A DNA stretch of 64,000 bases from Azolla caroliniana (taxonomy: Eukaryota > Polypodiophyta), in NCBI GenBank assembly GCA_043228905.1, contig JBHGNT010000004.1:186001-250000 (forward strand), given 5' to 3'. This document shows positions 1-10,594 of this stretch, piece by piece (position 1 is the stretch's first letter; every line of letters starts with the position of its first letter). The translations under genes and the position numbers were made by a program. A model generated the notes under the pieces. It was not told where the DNA came from, ran no database searches, and was given only the letters and a program-made list of their open reading frames with translations.

Positions 1-33
1 TATGTGTCATAGAATCATATTCTATGACACATA
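1..33. repeat. Perfect inverted repeat (15-bp arms, 3-nt loop)
   Basis: Bases 1-15 (TATGTGTCATAGAAT) are the exact reverse complement of 19-33, separated by CAT. The arms would form a strong hairpin or cruciform. The left edge of the window cuts off the context, so this may be the tip or terminus of a larger element. About 100 bp downstream (129-136) is TATATAAA, followed by a CT/CA-rich stretch, which would suit a retroelement LTR. No primer-binding site or matching second end is visible, so the LTR idea is not supported further. Confidence 0.75.
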
Positions 34-582
34 ACTAATGAGTTACATATTCCCCATGACTATGAGTCTTCACATTCCCCAAGAGAGAGAGTGGTTGTTA
101 TAAAGTTAATGAAGAGAGAGGGTGACTCTATATAAAGCACCCTCCTCGTACTTCATACTAAGTCAGTTGTGACTCATTGTTATGCTACATTTTTCTCTCA
201 CACATATACTCACATAACACACATCTATTCCGCTACACAAGAATCACCATTGATTCTTTACAACGATGATATGGTGAATGTTTCATTCTTAATTTCAATT
301 AAACTTTTGGGACAAAATATTTCCATAAACTATTACTTAACTATATCTTAGTTGCAGCTGGCATAATTGGATTCCTCCTTCATTGGAATTCCCTACCTAA
401 TTTTTATAGAGTAAGCAAAGAAAGAAACCATCTTACCATTAACATCTGTCCACCACCATTTTGCTAGATCCCACTCTAATTCCAATAAGGGTATACAACC
501 ACAAACCCAAATATCCCACAAAGGATTTATATCTTTAGGATGGGTATGGTTAAGTAATAGTATTCGTATGCATTCAGAATTG

Positions 583-800
583 GTGTTTTGGAAATGGTTG
601 TGGGCTCTCTAGATTCCTTGCAAAATCATTACATTTAGATGGTTATGTGTCAATTATGCACTTCCCGTTTTCGAATGGATTAATATGGATGAGGGAAGCA
701 AAATTTGCTCTTTTGGTGGGTTTCATTTGGAATCAATGCAACATGCATTCTGGAACTATATGGTCCATGTTCTGTTTGGAAACATATGTTGTGCCTCATT
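583..800 (+). mobile_element. LINE/retroelement remnant: reverse-transcriptase zinc-binding (zf-RVT) segment
   Basis: Read in frame from 583, the sequence gives a conceptual peptide with FWKWLWAL, an in-frame TAG at 610-612, then IPCKIITFRWL, ALPVFEWI, a CxF pair and QHAFWN. This W/LP/C-x-C/H-FW layout is that of the zinc-binding domain found C-terminal to plant LINE reverse transcriptases. The second cysteine of the expected C-x2-C pair reads as Gly, and the frame has a stop, so it is dead. No neighbouring RT core is visible. The assignment rests on motif layout read by eye. Confidence 0.55.
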
Positions 801-1456
801 GATGTTGCGTATGGAACTAATGTGATTACATGGCGAAACGTCTTTTAGATGGATGTAAATGTAGAGAAGCATAATTATGAAAGAGAAAAAATATTATTTA
901 CCCTTCAAATTAACGGAAGGCAAGTTAAGGATGTACAATATTCAATTTGTCAATAAGTCTTGAGCCAATATGTTTCGGTCAAGGGTTAACTTGGAGGAGG
1001 ATTGTTGGATCAAAAAAAGATCATGAAGCATCAAAAGTTAGAAAGAGATGGAACATAAGTGTGGGGCCACTTTTAGAGAATATTATAATGCAATAAAGAT
1101 TTACTATTGAAATTGGGAATGAGTCATTGAGTGGTAAAGACAAATGAAGAAATATGGAATACATAGTAAAGTGCATATTTGAAGTCAAAGTGTCATATTT
1201 GAATTTTACCTTAGCAATGTTGAAATAAGTGTGGTGACATATACATTTGATTGTACCCCCTTGTACTCTTTATCCAGAATTTTATACAATGTCATCATCA
1301 TTTAAAGAGAGAAAATATTAAATGGCACCACCTCATAGTCCTTTTTCTCATACTTGTCAATGTTCCAAAATAATATGCCTAACCTAGTACCCGTTGAACG
1401 TGATTAACAATTGCATTGTCTTTGAATGGTACATGGTAGGCGAAATGAGGAGACTT

Positions 1457-1473
1457 TGCATGCATACCATGTG
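1457..1473 (+). promoter_or_regulatory. RY-type seed motif plus E-box upstream of oleosin A
   Basis: TGCATGCA at 1457-1464 contains the RY core CATGCA, and CATGTG follows at 1468-1473. RY motifs bound by B3 factors are established in seed-storage and oleosin promoters. The pair is conserved in copy B (RY core at 7402-7407). It lies about 420 bp upstream of the TATA box, so its function here is inferred from the gene type. Confidence 0.4.
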
Positions 1474-1886
1474 GTTGTTCGTAATGCCATGGCCCAATGA
1501 GTCGACTTGTGTTGATGAGTTTTCCCACACATTTGAAATTTGAAACCACGTCATTGACATTCGAATTTCATGGAAAGTGTCACTGATCCTTTCTTAGGAA
1601 ATCTCGTCCAAGTTTGGGTGAGAAGGATATAAGGCATATAGATCTTCCGTCCTGCTTAACAATGTGAAGCGATGGACCCATCGAGTTCCGGACGTGTAGA
1701 GATGGGGGGAGAGCAAGCCATGGGGATTGGGAAACCTTCAATGGTTTTGATTTGTGTGGTCATGGTGGAGAATCTGATACGATGCATTTAACTACTACCT
1801 TAAAAGCTTCCTGTTTTTAAGGGGTCTGATGCCAAGTGTTCGGAAAACTACATTCTAGAAAAGAAAAGAGATACGTATGGATTGGT

Positions 1887-1894
1887 TATATAAA
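1887..1894 (+). promoter_or_regulatory. TATA box of oleosin A
   Basis: TATATAAA lies 250 bp upstream of the ATG at 2137, implying a 5' UTR of about 220 nt. The leader holds a run of CATCTC-type hexamers at about 1920-1950 that is longer than in copy B. The TATA box and its flanks are conserved at 7812-7819 in copy B. Confidence 0.65.
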
Positions 1895-2136
1895 CACGTT
1901 AAAAATAAGAAGAAATCATTCATCTCCATCTCCATCTCCATCTCCATCTCCTACATTTCCATCGATCAAAAAGGATATTTTGTTAATCAATAGTCAGTCA
2001 ATGTATGTTGTGTGATTGATTGATGTGTCTCTTGTGGTTTTAGTGATTCTTTTTTTGAAGTTGTGTTTTACAGCACAGGCCAGGGTAGTAATCTGCTGCA
2101 ATTACTTTCGTGCACTCCCCTCTCCTATTAGTTTCC

Positions 2137-2634
2137 ATGGCGGCCCAAGAAGCTCGGGATCAAGCAGGACAGATGGCCGGGAGAGCCCAAGACCAGGCCC
2201 AACAGATGGGCGTTAAAGCACAGGAGATGGGCGGGCAGGCCGGAAAGCAAGCGAAGGGTGTGTTTCAGAAATTGAAGGAAATGATGCCCAAAAGCACTGC
2301 TGGGCGGGTTGCGCTGGTTGCAATAGCTGGTGCCCTCTCCATTGGATCGGCCATCGTCCTCGTCATCCTCTCGCCCGTCCTCCTCTTATTCAGCCCCATC
2401 CTCGTCCCCGTCGGCATCGTGCTCTTCTTGTGCACTGTCGGGATCGTGGCCGCGGGAGGCACGGGCGTTGCCACTCTCTCGGTAGCTGTCTGGCTCTACC
2501 GCTACCTCAAGGGTAGACATCCTCGAGGGTCAGAACAACTCGACCACATCATGGGCCGCGTCCACAAGACCACCGAGCACATGAAGTACAAGGCTCAAGA
2601 TGTGGGCGGACAAATCCCGATGCCAACAGTTTAA
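2137..2634 (+). CDS. Oleosin (lipid-droplet structural protein), intact copy
   Basis: A single exon encodes 165 aa. Oleosins coat the phospholipid monolayer of oil bodies in seeds and pollen. Residues 1-55 are hydrophilic and rich in Gln, Ala, Met and Gly with loosely repeated AQEMGGQ-like units. Residues about 58-122 form one uninterrupted hydrophobic stretch holding the proline knot at 80-91, which fits the family pattern P-x5-S-P-x3-P (P80, S86, P87, P91). The C-terminal 43 residues are short and amphipathic, without the insertion of high-molecular-weight oleosins, so a low-molecular-weight form is likely. The ATG at 2137 sits in TTCCATGG context and is conserved in copy B; only a GTG extends the frame upstream. 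Promoter features (TATA at 1887, RY motif further up) fit seed expression. The stop is TAA, and the 3' flank is also shared with copy B. Confidence 0.9.
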   Translation: MAAQEARDQAGQMAGRAQDQAQQMGVKAQEMGGQAGKQAKGVFQKLKEMMPKSTAGRVALVAIAGALSIGSAIVLVILSPVLLLFSPILVPVGIVLFLCTVGIVAAGGTGVATLSVAVWLYRYLKGRHPRGSEQLDHIMGRVHKTTEHMKYKAQDVGGQIPMPTV

Positions 2635-3383
2635 TAAAATTTGTCTCGATGATAACAACTGCATAAATAACCATTGTTTTTAAAGCGTCTTAAGCTCGTA
2701 TCGAAAGAAGAAAAATATTGAAGGACATATTATGAGTTGGGTTAATCCGTGTTTAGATAGTAATTAATATTTATAAGAGGTTCTCGTTAAGGCTTTGTAG
2801 GCTTTGTTCCCTTGCCTTTCTCTCATATTGTTCCAACTTCCAATCATATAAATTTTCTTTCATTTTGTGATAGTTACTCTTGTGCTATAGCTTATTCTTC
2901 ATTAGTAGTTTACAACATATGTTGTCCGCGTCTATAGGTATAGTTTACGATAGTTGACCAATCAGTCAATAGCTATTGTTGTGAATAACTCTTAACTCTA
3001 TGCATATATCCAAGCAACCCGTGGCCAGTTAATGACCCACCCAAGGGAAAATGCAGAGGTCATGCCTCTTTAGGCAGGAATTCCTAAATGGAGAAACCTT
3101 TTTCATTCACATAATAATTTTGGCCAACCCCGAAAAGGTTGTGATCTTAGGATTTTACACTTGAGCTTTTTAAAGTCTTTGGGCCTTAATCACACCATAA
3201 GAAATGGTCTTGGTATATTGGGTGATACTTGTAGTTATGGTGGTGTTTTCGTATTTTTTGGGTGAAGATACGCATTACATTCAATTTCATCTAGTGCACT
3301 AGAATTTAGAGGTCTTGAGCTGAAGAAATTCCTTGGTGGTTCTACATTTATGTGTTTTCGTATTCAAAAATGTGATGGATTAA

Positions 3384-3687
3384 TTGGTTGCTCATAGAAC
3401 TTTCATGTGTGAACTGTCGAGGCCATCTAAACCATTGCTACCATGTGACTTAGATGTCTGCCTTTGTGATCATATTCGACCATGCTTTCCACACATCTTC
3501 GACCAAGGCCAATCCTTGCACAAATTTTTTTTACAACCACAATGCACTCACAATTCCAACATTGATTGGTAAATTTCTCGAACATCGAGAGTCACTACTC
3601 ACTTTCACATGTATAGCACATAAAATATAATATGTGTGGTCTCATAGGTCATATTTGACCTCCATGATGATATAGAATCTCTCTTTT

Positions 3688-3690
<3 letters not shown>
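3384..3690 (+). repeat. Dispersed repeat R, copy R1
   Basis: First of four long copies of an undescribed-looking dispersed repeat (others at 9420-9860, 33443-33800 on the minus strand, and 49270-49735). Shared blocks include CCATGTGACTTAGAT, CATATTCGACCATGCTTTCC, ACCACAATG and GAGTCACTACTCACTTTCAC. The end is TCATAGGTCATATTTGACCT, which contains the hairpin AGGTCA-TATT-TGACCT. Just beyond the end, R1 runs into a pure TC tract. The repeat sits at the right end of duplication copy A. Confidence 0.75.

Positions 3691-3727
<37 letters not shown>
3691..3727. repeat. (TC)n microsatellite at the junction of two elements
   Basis: A pure TC dinucleotide run of about 37 bp. To its left, repeat R1 ends on the plus strand. 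To its right, the LINE on the minus strand begins with its 3' end, so the tract is the shared tail of two elements meeting tail to tail. Confidence 0.9.
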
Positions 3728-3730
<3 letters not shown>

Positions 3731-5900
3731 GTGAAAACACAAAATTATATTAATAAATGTGTATAAAAAACACTACTTACAATGGGTGACAATGGAGTAT
3801 AGTCACCCACTAACTACACTACATGTGTAGTGGAACATGTTGAATTGCCAATACGCAATACGAACACTCCACCGAGAAAAGAATTTTCACTTGCTGCAAT
3901 AAAGAAAATTGTCACATTAGTATTCCTCAACTTTCATAGATATGCTTTCACTGCATGTCTACCATCGAATACAAAAGTGTCGCATTTTCCAATTAGGACA
4001 CAACCCCCAATATCTCATAAATAGAAAAACGATCTCCATCTCTAATTTTGGGTCAACTTGTGTAAATTGTGTAAACACCCATTGTCTAGGTGTGAAATAA
4101 CACCATGATAAAACTTGCCAAATTTGAGAAATGTAACTCCAAATCTAACGAGCAATCGAAAATTGTATAAATCGATCAAGATTATCTTCCATTTGAACAG
4201 TGCAAAAAAAGCAATTACTCGTAGCTAGTCCACTACGCTTCAGAGCTAATCCCAAAGGCAATCCTCCAATCAAAACTCTTCAAATGAAGACCTTTGCTAC
4301 AAGTGGCAATTTAGAATGCCAACTACGTTGTAAGATCTGCCACCACCCATGATCAGATTTGTGTAATCTCCATTCTTCTTCAGCCTTAGATGATAACCAT
4401 CCAAGAGACTCAACAAAGCAATGATACAAAAGAATAGTAGTCATTTGTAACGACGACGTTTGTGACTTTAAACATCAATCAATCCACGATTATTCTCCTG
4501 TTTGTGAGGTAAAGGACCTTGCATCAATGGAATATTTTGTAGTTGTTGTCAAATAAACCCATAATTAGGCAAAATGCGTAATAATTGTCGCGCTTTAACA
4601 AACTCCAAAATTCTTTGAGATAGAACCTTAACTATATCTCCCACCTCTTTGACCACCAAACGAAACAAATGATTAAATTGAGAGTGCAATCTCTCCTTTC
4701 TTGGCGAACATAATAACCGAGAAGACACAAGCAACTCTTTTTGCAAAGAATTACAATGCTCTCTACTAGATGATGGTTTCCATACACATAACAAGAGTGG
4801 TTCTTGCCATAAGGTAACCAACTGTTGAACACATGTAGAGCCCGGAATGGGTTAATAGGGCCTCCTTCATGAACGGATCTTGTGAGGGCAATATTTGATG
4901 TAACTCCCCCATTAAGCATTACTCAAGACCCCCCATCTTGTCCTAATAAAAATATGAGGCGAGACATACGAGGTCTAAAGCCCATTGTATGCATTAACCC
5001 AGAAACAAACGACCAATTAACATGATCATCAGCTTTCTCCAAATCTAATTGCACCATAATCAATTCTTGATGAGTGTTTCGAGAATAATCCATGGCCATT
5101 TGAACATTCAACATATTATGCAATATATTCCTACCTGCAATAAAACCATATTGGGTGGACTGTATCAACTTTGGCAAATACTTTTGTAATCTATTTGCCA
5201 ATACCTTTATAAATATCTTATACAACCTCCCCATCAAAGAAATAAGTCTCCATGGATGAATTGACTCTAGAGATGCCACCTTTGGAACTAATTTAATTAG
5301 ACCAACCTTCCAAGCTTGAGGCATACGACCAGAATCCCAAGAATGTTGCAAAATTAGAGTTAAGGGCCCCTTTAAAATGTTCGAATATTGCTCAAAAACT
5401 TCATTTGTCAAACCATCCCAAACTAGGAAGATGCCTTAAAACTGTGTCCACATCATCCTGAGTGAAATCCGCATCCAATTCATGACTAATGAGGTCATGC
5501 ACAATACATCCAACTACATAATAAAACTCATGACATGCTCTACTCACCTCATTTGTCATTTACATTTGTGGGCCAATTAACTCCTTAAAGTAATGAACAC
5601 ATATGTCAATTATTGTAGTAGGATCCACTATCCATTTATCCCCTTGCTTCACATGTACCACATTAGATCAAGTATAAGTAAGATGTAACACTTGGAAAAA
5701 CAAATGAGATTGACATTGATTATCTATGAGCCCGTCCCTTAATTGTCGCATCTTCGCATAATGATAACTTTGGCATTGCAACTGAAAAATAATAACATGC
5801 TATTGACTTTGGATATCCAAAAGCTCCTCATCTTATGGTGCATGTATCAATAATGCATTACACTTAGAGAGAACTTGTGAGAACTCGTTTCATTCCATCT
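3728..5900 (-). mobile_element. Truncated LINE (non-LTR retrotransposon): linker, RT fingers/palm part, zf-RVT
   Basis: Reading 5' to 3' on the minus strand: about 5850-5560 gives MRQLRDGLIDNQ, VKQGDKWIVDP and HYFKELIGPQ, the linker before plant LINE reverse transcriptase. 5550-5420 gives DADFTQDDVDTVLRHLPS. A one-base shift then leads into 5411-4923 with LTNEVFEQY, the conserved RT blocks GLIKLVPK, RLISLMGRLYKIFIKVLANRL and YGFIAGRNIL, and the palm LDLEKADDHVNW. The catalytic YxDD region is missing. About 4380-4090 gives a zinc-binding segment (KVFIWRVLIGGLPLG, NCFFCTVQMED) with in-frame stops. The 3' end runs to the (TC)n tract. Stops, frameshifts and an internal deletion make it inactive. 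Confidence 0.85.
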
Positions 5901-6896
5901 TTTCTCCTTCATCTCTATCTCCATGCTCTTGTGTCGTTCCTAGTTTCTTAAGTTCCACACTCATAGCCCCATCATCCATGTTATGTCGTCACCCACGCTT
6001 GGTGTGTCCATGACAGTTTGAATCCCCTCAAAGGGACCATAGAAGTTACAAGTATTTATGCACGTTCCGAGATTCAATATCTTTAGAATATACTCGAGAA
6101 AGATAGGTAGAATATACCATGCAATACTTCTAGAATATACTAATGACTAGAATATGTATTCTGATTCCGAAATGTACTATATATTAGACTATAGAATACT
6201 AAACTATTATATACAAATGCATGCTCATATCAAAATTGTTGAGCATGACATCTTGTTGATGTGAGGTTATAGGTTCAATCCTCACCAACTATGTATTTGA
6301 TGTCAGTGTGTCGTGATAGTTTCCTCCATAGGTGGAGTTTGTTTTACCTTATGACATACAGGGGCTCTACTTTTTTCTCTGCTATCTTACCCTTCACTAG
6401 ACTCTATCATTATATGCTTTATATACACTTATTGGATTGGTAATGGAAACTACGGTGTTGTTCTGGAATATATATATATATATCGATAACCTGGAGTAAC
6501 AAAAAGCTTGTGTAACTTAGCATGAGATGATCCAGAACTTTACTTTAAAGTAAAACAATGTTTGGGATATATTCCTTCGAAGATCTTTCCAATGATATGT
6601 CCCATGATGCACTTTTAACAAAGTCATCATAGGACTTACTCGATTCTTATGATTAGTTCAAACTTCAAAGATTACCCAAAACAACAATACTCCCAATTTA
6701 TTGAAAAACAACTAAATATAGTATCGTCTAGTCGAAGAACATATTGGAAGCCACACCACCTTGCTTCTTTATCATATTTGAAACATGGTGGCAGTTTATG
6801 AGTTTGAACAAATGCAAAGTTGATGGACTAATGCAAATGCTAAGGTAGTTATGTGAGGGCTTTTGCTATTCCAAAAAACATTCTTTCATAACATAG
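5901..6896. other. Gene-free spacer with GAATATA-rich stretch and (TA)n
   Basis: No gene is recognisable. About 6065-6200 repeats TAGAATATAC-like words at least five times, reminiscent of the GAATACG element at 32270-32573 but not alignable by eye. A short TA run lies at about 6469-6483. A possible tRNA-derived SINE within the stretch is listed separately. Confidence 0.5.
6222..6330 (+). mobile_element. Possible tRNA-derived SINE remnant
   Basis: GAGGTTATAGGTTCAATCCT contains a pol III B-box match (GGTTCAATCC). It sits about 30-35 bp after a weak A-box-like TTGTTGAGCATG. The spacing fits a tRNA-like promoter, but no cloverleaf, tail or target duplication could be defined. Confidence 0.3.
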
Positions 6897-7811
6897 TTTG
6901 TCAATAAGTCTTGAGCCAATATGTTTCGGTCAAGGGTTAACCTTGAGGAGGATTGTTGAATGAAAAAAAGATCATTCAAAAGTTAGAAAGAGATGGAACA
7001 CAAATGTCGGGCCATTTTTAGAGAATATTATAATGCAATAAAGATTTACTATTGAAGTTGGGAATGAGTCATTTAGTGGTAAAGACAAATGAAGAAATAT
7101 GGAATATGTACATAGTAAAGTGCATATTTGAAGTCAAAGTGTCATATTTGAATCTTACCTTAATAATGTTAAAATAATTGTCGTGACATATACATTTGAT
7201 TGTACCAACTTGCACTCTTTTTTCGGGATTTTATACAATATCATCATCATTCCAAGAGAGAAAATAAATGGCACCACCTCGTAGTCCTTTTTATCATACT
7301 CAATGTTCCGAAATAATGTGTCTGACCTTGTACCCGCTGAACATTAATAACAATTGCATTGTATTTGAATGGTACATGGTAGGCAAAATGAGGAGACTTT
7401 GCATGCATACCATGTGGTTGTTCGTAATGCCATGGTTCAATGAGTCAGCTTGTGTTGATGAGTTTTCCCAAACCATGTCATTGACATTCAAATTTCATGG
7501 AAAGTGCCAATGATCCTTTCTTAGGAAATCTCGTCGAAGTTTGGGTCAGAAGGATATAACGCATATAGATATTCCGCCCTGCTTAACAATGTGAATCGAT
7601 GGGTTCGTCAAGTTCTGGATGTGTAGAGATGTGGGGAGAGCAAGCCATGGGGATTGGGAAACCTTCAATGGTTTTGATTTGTGTGGTCATGGGGGAGAAT
7701 CTGATATGATGTCTTTAACTACTACCTTAAAAGCTTCCTGTTTTTAAGGGGTCTGATGCCAAGTGTTCGGAAAACCACATTCTAGAAAAGAAAAAAGACG
7801 TATGGATTGGT

Positions 7812-7819
7812 TATATAAA
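7812..7819 (+). promoter_or_regulatory. TATA box of oleosin B
   Basis: TATATAAA lies 245 bp before the ATG at 8057, in the same context as the TATA box of oleosin A (GGTTATATAAACACGTT). Promoter conservation suggests the truncated gene may still be transcribed. Confidence 0.6.
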
Positions 7820-8056
7820 CACGTTAAAAAATCAGAAGAAATCATTCATCTGCATCTCCATCGCCATCTCCTACATTTCCATCGATCAACAAGGATATTT
7901 TGCTGATCAATAGTCCAGTCAATGTATGTTGTGTGATTGATTGATGTGTCTCGTGTGGTTTTAGTGATTCTTTTTTTGAAGTTGTGTTTTACAGCACGGC
8001 CAGGGTAGTAATCTGCTGGTATTACTTTCGTGCACTCCCCTCTCCTATAAGTTTCC

Positions 8057-8446
8057 ATGGCGGCCCAAGAAGCTCGGGATCAAGCAGGACAGATGGCCGG
8101 GAGAGCCCAGGACCAGGCCCAACATATGGGCGCTAAAGCACAGGAGATGGGTGGGCAGGCCGGAAAGCAAGCGAAGGGCGTGTTTCAGAAATTGAAGGAA
8201 ATGATGCCCAAAAGCACTGCTGGGCGGGTTGCACTGGTTGCAATAGCCGGTGCCCTCGCCATTGGATCGGCCATCATCCTCGTCATCCTCTCGCCCGTCC
8301 TCCTCTTCTTCAGCCCCATCCTTGTCCCCGTTGGCATCGTGCTCTTCTTGTGCACTGCTGGGATCGTGGTCGCGGGGGGCACGGGCGTGGCCACTCTCTC
8401 GGTCGCCGTCTGGCTCTACCGCTACCTCAAGGGTAGACATCCTTGA
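8057..8446 (+). CDS. Oleosin, C-terminally truncated copy (premature TGA)
   Basis: Duplicate of the oleosin at 2137, with the same start and leader. It encodes 129 aa: the full N-terminal domain and the full hydrophobic hairpin with proline knot (P80, S86, P87, P91 by homology), ending at GRHP. The next codon is TGA at 8444-8446 where copy A has CGA (Arg130), a C-to-T change at a CpG. Beyond the stop the frame stays open and alignable to TAA at 8555-8557 and would give 166 aa in all, so the change looks recent and is the only visible lesion. The hydrophobic hairpin is what inserts into oil bodies, so the short form could still target there, but the C-terminal amphipathic arm is lost. It could be a pseudogene, a short oleosin, or an assembly error. 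Confidence 0.75.
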   Translation: MAAQEARDQAGQMAGRAQDQAQHMGAKAQEMGGQAGKQAKGVFQKLKEMMPKSTAGRVALVAIAGALAIGSAIILVILSPVLLFFSPILVPVGIVLFLCTAGIVVAGGTGVATLSVAVWLYRYLKGRHP

Positions 8447-9419
8447 GGGTCAGAACAGCTAGACCACGTCATGGGCCGCGTCCACGAGACGGCCGAGCAC
8501 ATGAAGGTCAAGGCTCACGACGTGGCCGGACAAATCCCGATGCCGACAGTAGCGTAAAATTTTGTCCCCATGACAACAGTTGCATACATATATAAATAAC
8601 CATTGTTTTTTAAACGTCTTAAGCTCGGGTCCAAATGAAGCAAAATATTGAAGGGACATATTATTAGTTGGGTTCATCCTTGTTTGGATAGTAATTAATA
8701 TTTTAAGAGTTTATTTTAAGGCTTTGCTCCCGTCCCTTGCCTTTCTCTCATATGCTTTCTATCATTTAAATTTTGTTTGCCATTTTCTACAAAATGTGAT
8801 GGTCATTGGTAAAGTCTCTAGCAAATCATGGTATACCTTTTGCCGTCTTGCCTTTTTTTAAGATATTTGGATCATGAAATATTCTTCATTAGTAATTTAA
8901 TTTGCTTGCACCATATGGTGTCCGTCTATACATATAGCCGACCAATCAGTTAATAACCATAGTTGTGGATATCTCTCTTAACTCTCTACATATATCCAAC
9001 CAAACTGTTAATGGTCGGTTGCTCTACCACCCCAAGTACCCAAGGGAAAATGTAGGGCTCTTGCGATCATGTCGATGGGAAAGATATGGGACTATCGGAA
9101 AGATATGGGAAAGAATTTTTGGACGTAGACATGCATTACATTCAATTCCATCTAGTGCACTAGAATTTAGAGTGAAAGGAATTCATGGGTTGTTCCACAT
9201 TTGTGTGTTTTGTATTCTATATGGACACTAATATAGAATTAATTGATGAAAAGATGAAAGAACTTTGTGATTATTGATTGTTATGTGATTTCTTCTCATG
9301 CAATAATACAATAAGGGCAATTATAATGCATGGTCAAGAGAGGTTTCCACGATTGTTATTAGAATGCCAAACACATACACTAATATAATTGAAAGATAAC
9401 TAGAACAATAGAGCTGAAA

Positions 9420-9860
9420 AATGTAAGTAATTGGTTGCTCAGAGAACTCTCATGTGTGAACTCTGAAGGCCATCCGAACCATTGCTTCCATGTGACTTAG
9501 ATCTCACACTTAGGATATGAGGTATGGTGTTGGGTCACAAGTGATGTGACGAACTTGACTATGCATACTTTGCCCTAAATAAGTTCAAGAGTCTTGATCA
9601 ATATCACACTTTGATACAATGGTGATCACATTCAAGTATGCTTTCTACTCATCTTCGACCACAATCACATAAAGTTCTTGAGCATCAATAGTCGTTATTC
9701 ATCTTCACACATATCACACTTTGATACAATGGTGATCACATTCAAGTATGCTTTACACTCATCTTCAACCACAATCACATAAACGTCTTGAGGATCAATA
9801 ATCACTATTCATCTTCACACATATTACGTGAAAATGTTATGTTTTTTTATAGGTCATATT
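9420..9860 (+). repeat. Dispersed repeat R, copy R2, with internal 110-bp tandem duplication
   Basis: Shares with R1 and R4 the blocks TTGCTTCCATGTGACTTAGAT, TTTGCCCTAAATAAGTTC-like text, ATCACACTTTGATACAATGG and TATAGGTCATATTT. Inside it, 9603-9712 is repeated at 9713-9822 (period 110 bp) with a few substitutions. It ends in T-rich sequence rather than a CT tail. Confidence 0.7.
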
Positions 9861-9861
9861 T

Positions 9862-10594
9862 TTATTTTATTTTTTTCTAAAAAAACATTTCTACTTCCAT
9901 TAGTTAAGAAAAAGTACATAGGACAATATACAACTCATATGTTACTAACCACTTCGTATGGCTACAAGAAAACATGTATAAATGAAGCAACAAAGCCTCA
10001 ACACAAAATTACTCGAGAGAATCCCCACAACAGCCTCACACAACCTACATTCAACAAAGACGCCCTCCAATCTCTTCACAATTCAGCACCCACCTCTATG
10101 TTTGGTACCCTTGGAGGAAACAGCCACCAGGGTAGGTGATAAATCCACATTGCATTGCCATCCACCATCTGCATCGAAGAACCTCTCCATTTAAGAAGGG
10201 AGCGGTATCTAGCTTCTTCACTCGCATCAGAGGGCCCTTTGAGGTTGTCAAACTTTCCTTGTAACATAGAAATCAGATTAAACCAAATCATCATTAAACT
10301 CTCAGTCGATGGGGTTCGCTTCCCGATAAATGACTCCTTAGACCTAGATACCCACACTTGTCAAACAGTAAGGCCAGCCACTAAAAACCAAATATCTACG
10401 TACCGTTCTTGTATGTAGAATGAACCTCCTTGGCTGTAGGTTGTACAATTCCATTCACCACCTTTTAAGAAGGACTATTTCCATTCCACCCACAAAACCA
10501 TGCAGCCGATTTAGTAGCTAACCAAACAACTGCGGCACTTGATACCTAGACTTCAACCCCAAAGGCAATCGATAAATATGGGAAGGGAATAAAG

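Larger units (their letters stand above)
946..3690 (+). repeat. Segmental duplication, copy A (oleosin block)
   Basis: This block aligns with 6897-9860 through upstream sequence, promoter, 5' UTR, the oleosin coding region, 3' flank and a dispersed repeat. The match begins at TTTGTCAATAAGTCTTGAGCC (first 20 bases quoted from 946: TTTGTCAATAAGTCTTGAGC) and holds, with small indels, to the downstream dispersed repeat. Copy B has an extra stretch of about 190 bp after the oleosin 3' flank. The two copies are direct repeats separated by about 3.2 kb, most of it LINE sequence, which fits a tandem duplication later opened by insertion. Confidence 0.85.
6897..9860 (+). repeat. Segmental duplication, copy B (oleosin block)
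   Basis: Second copy of the block at 946-3690, in the same orientation. It includes the conserved RY motif (7402-7407), TATA box (7812-7819), leader, oleosin reading frame, 3' flank and repeat R2. Differences from copy A are scattered substitutions, short indels and an insertion of about 190 bp near 9235-9425. Confidence 0.85.

Noticed and set aside
1-400. LTR at the left edge
   Set aside because: A TATA box and palindrome are present, but no TG...CA boundaries, primer-binding site or partner LTR could be shown.
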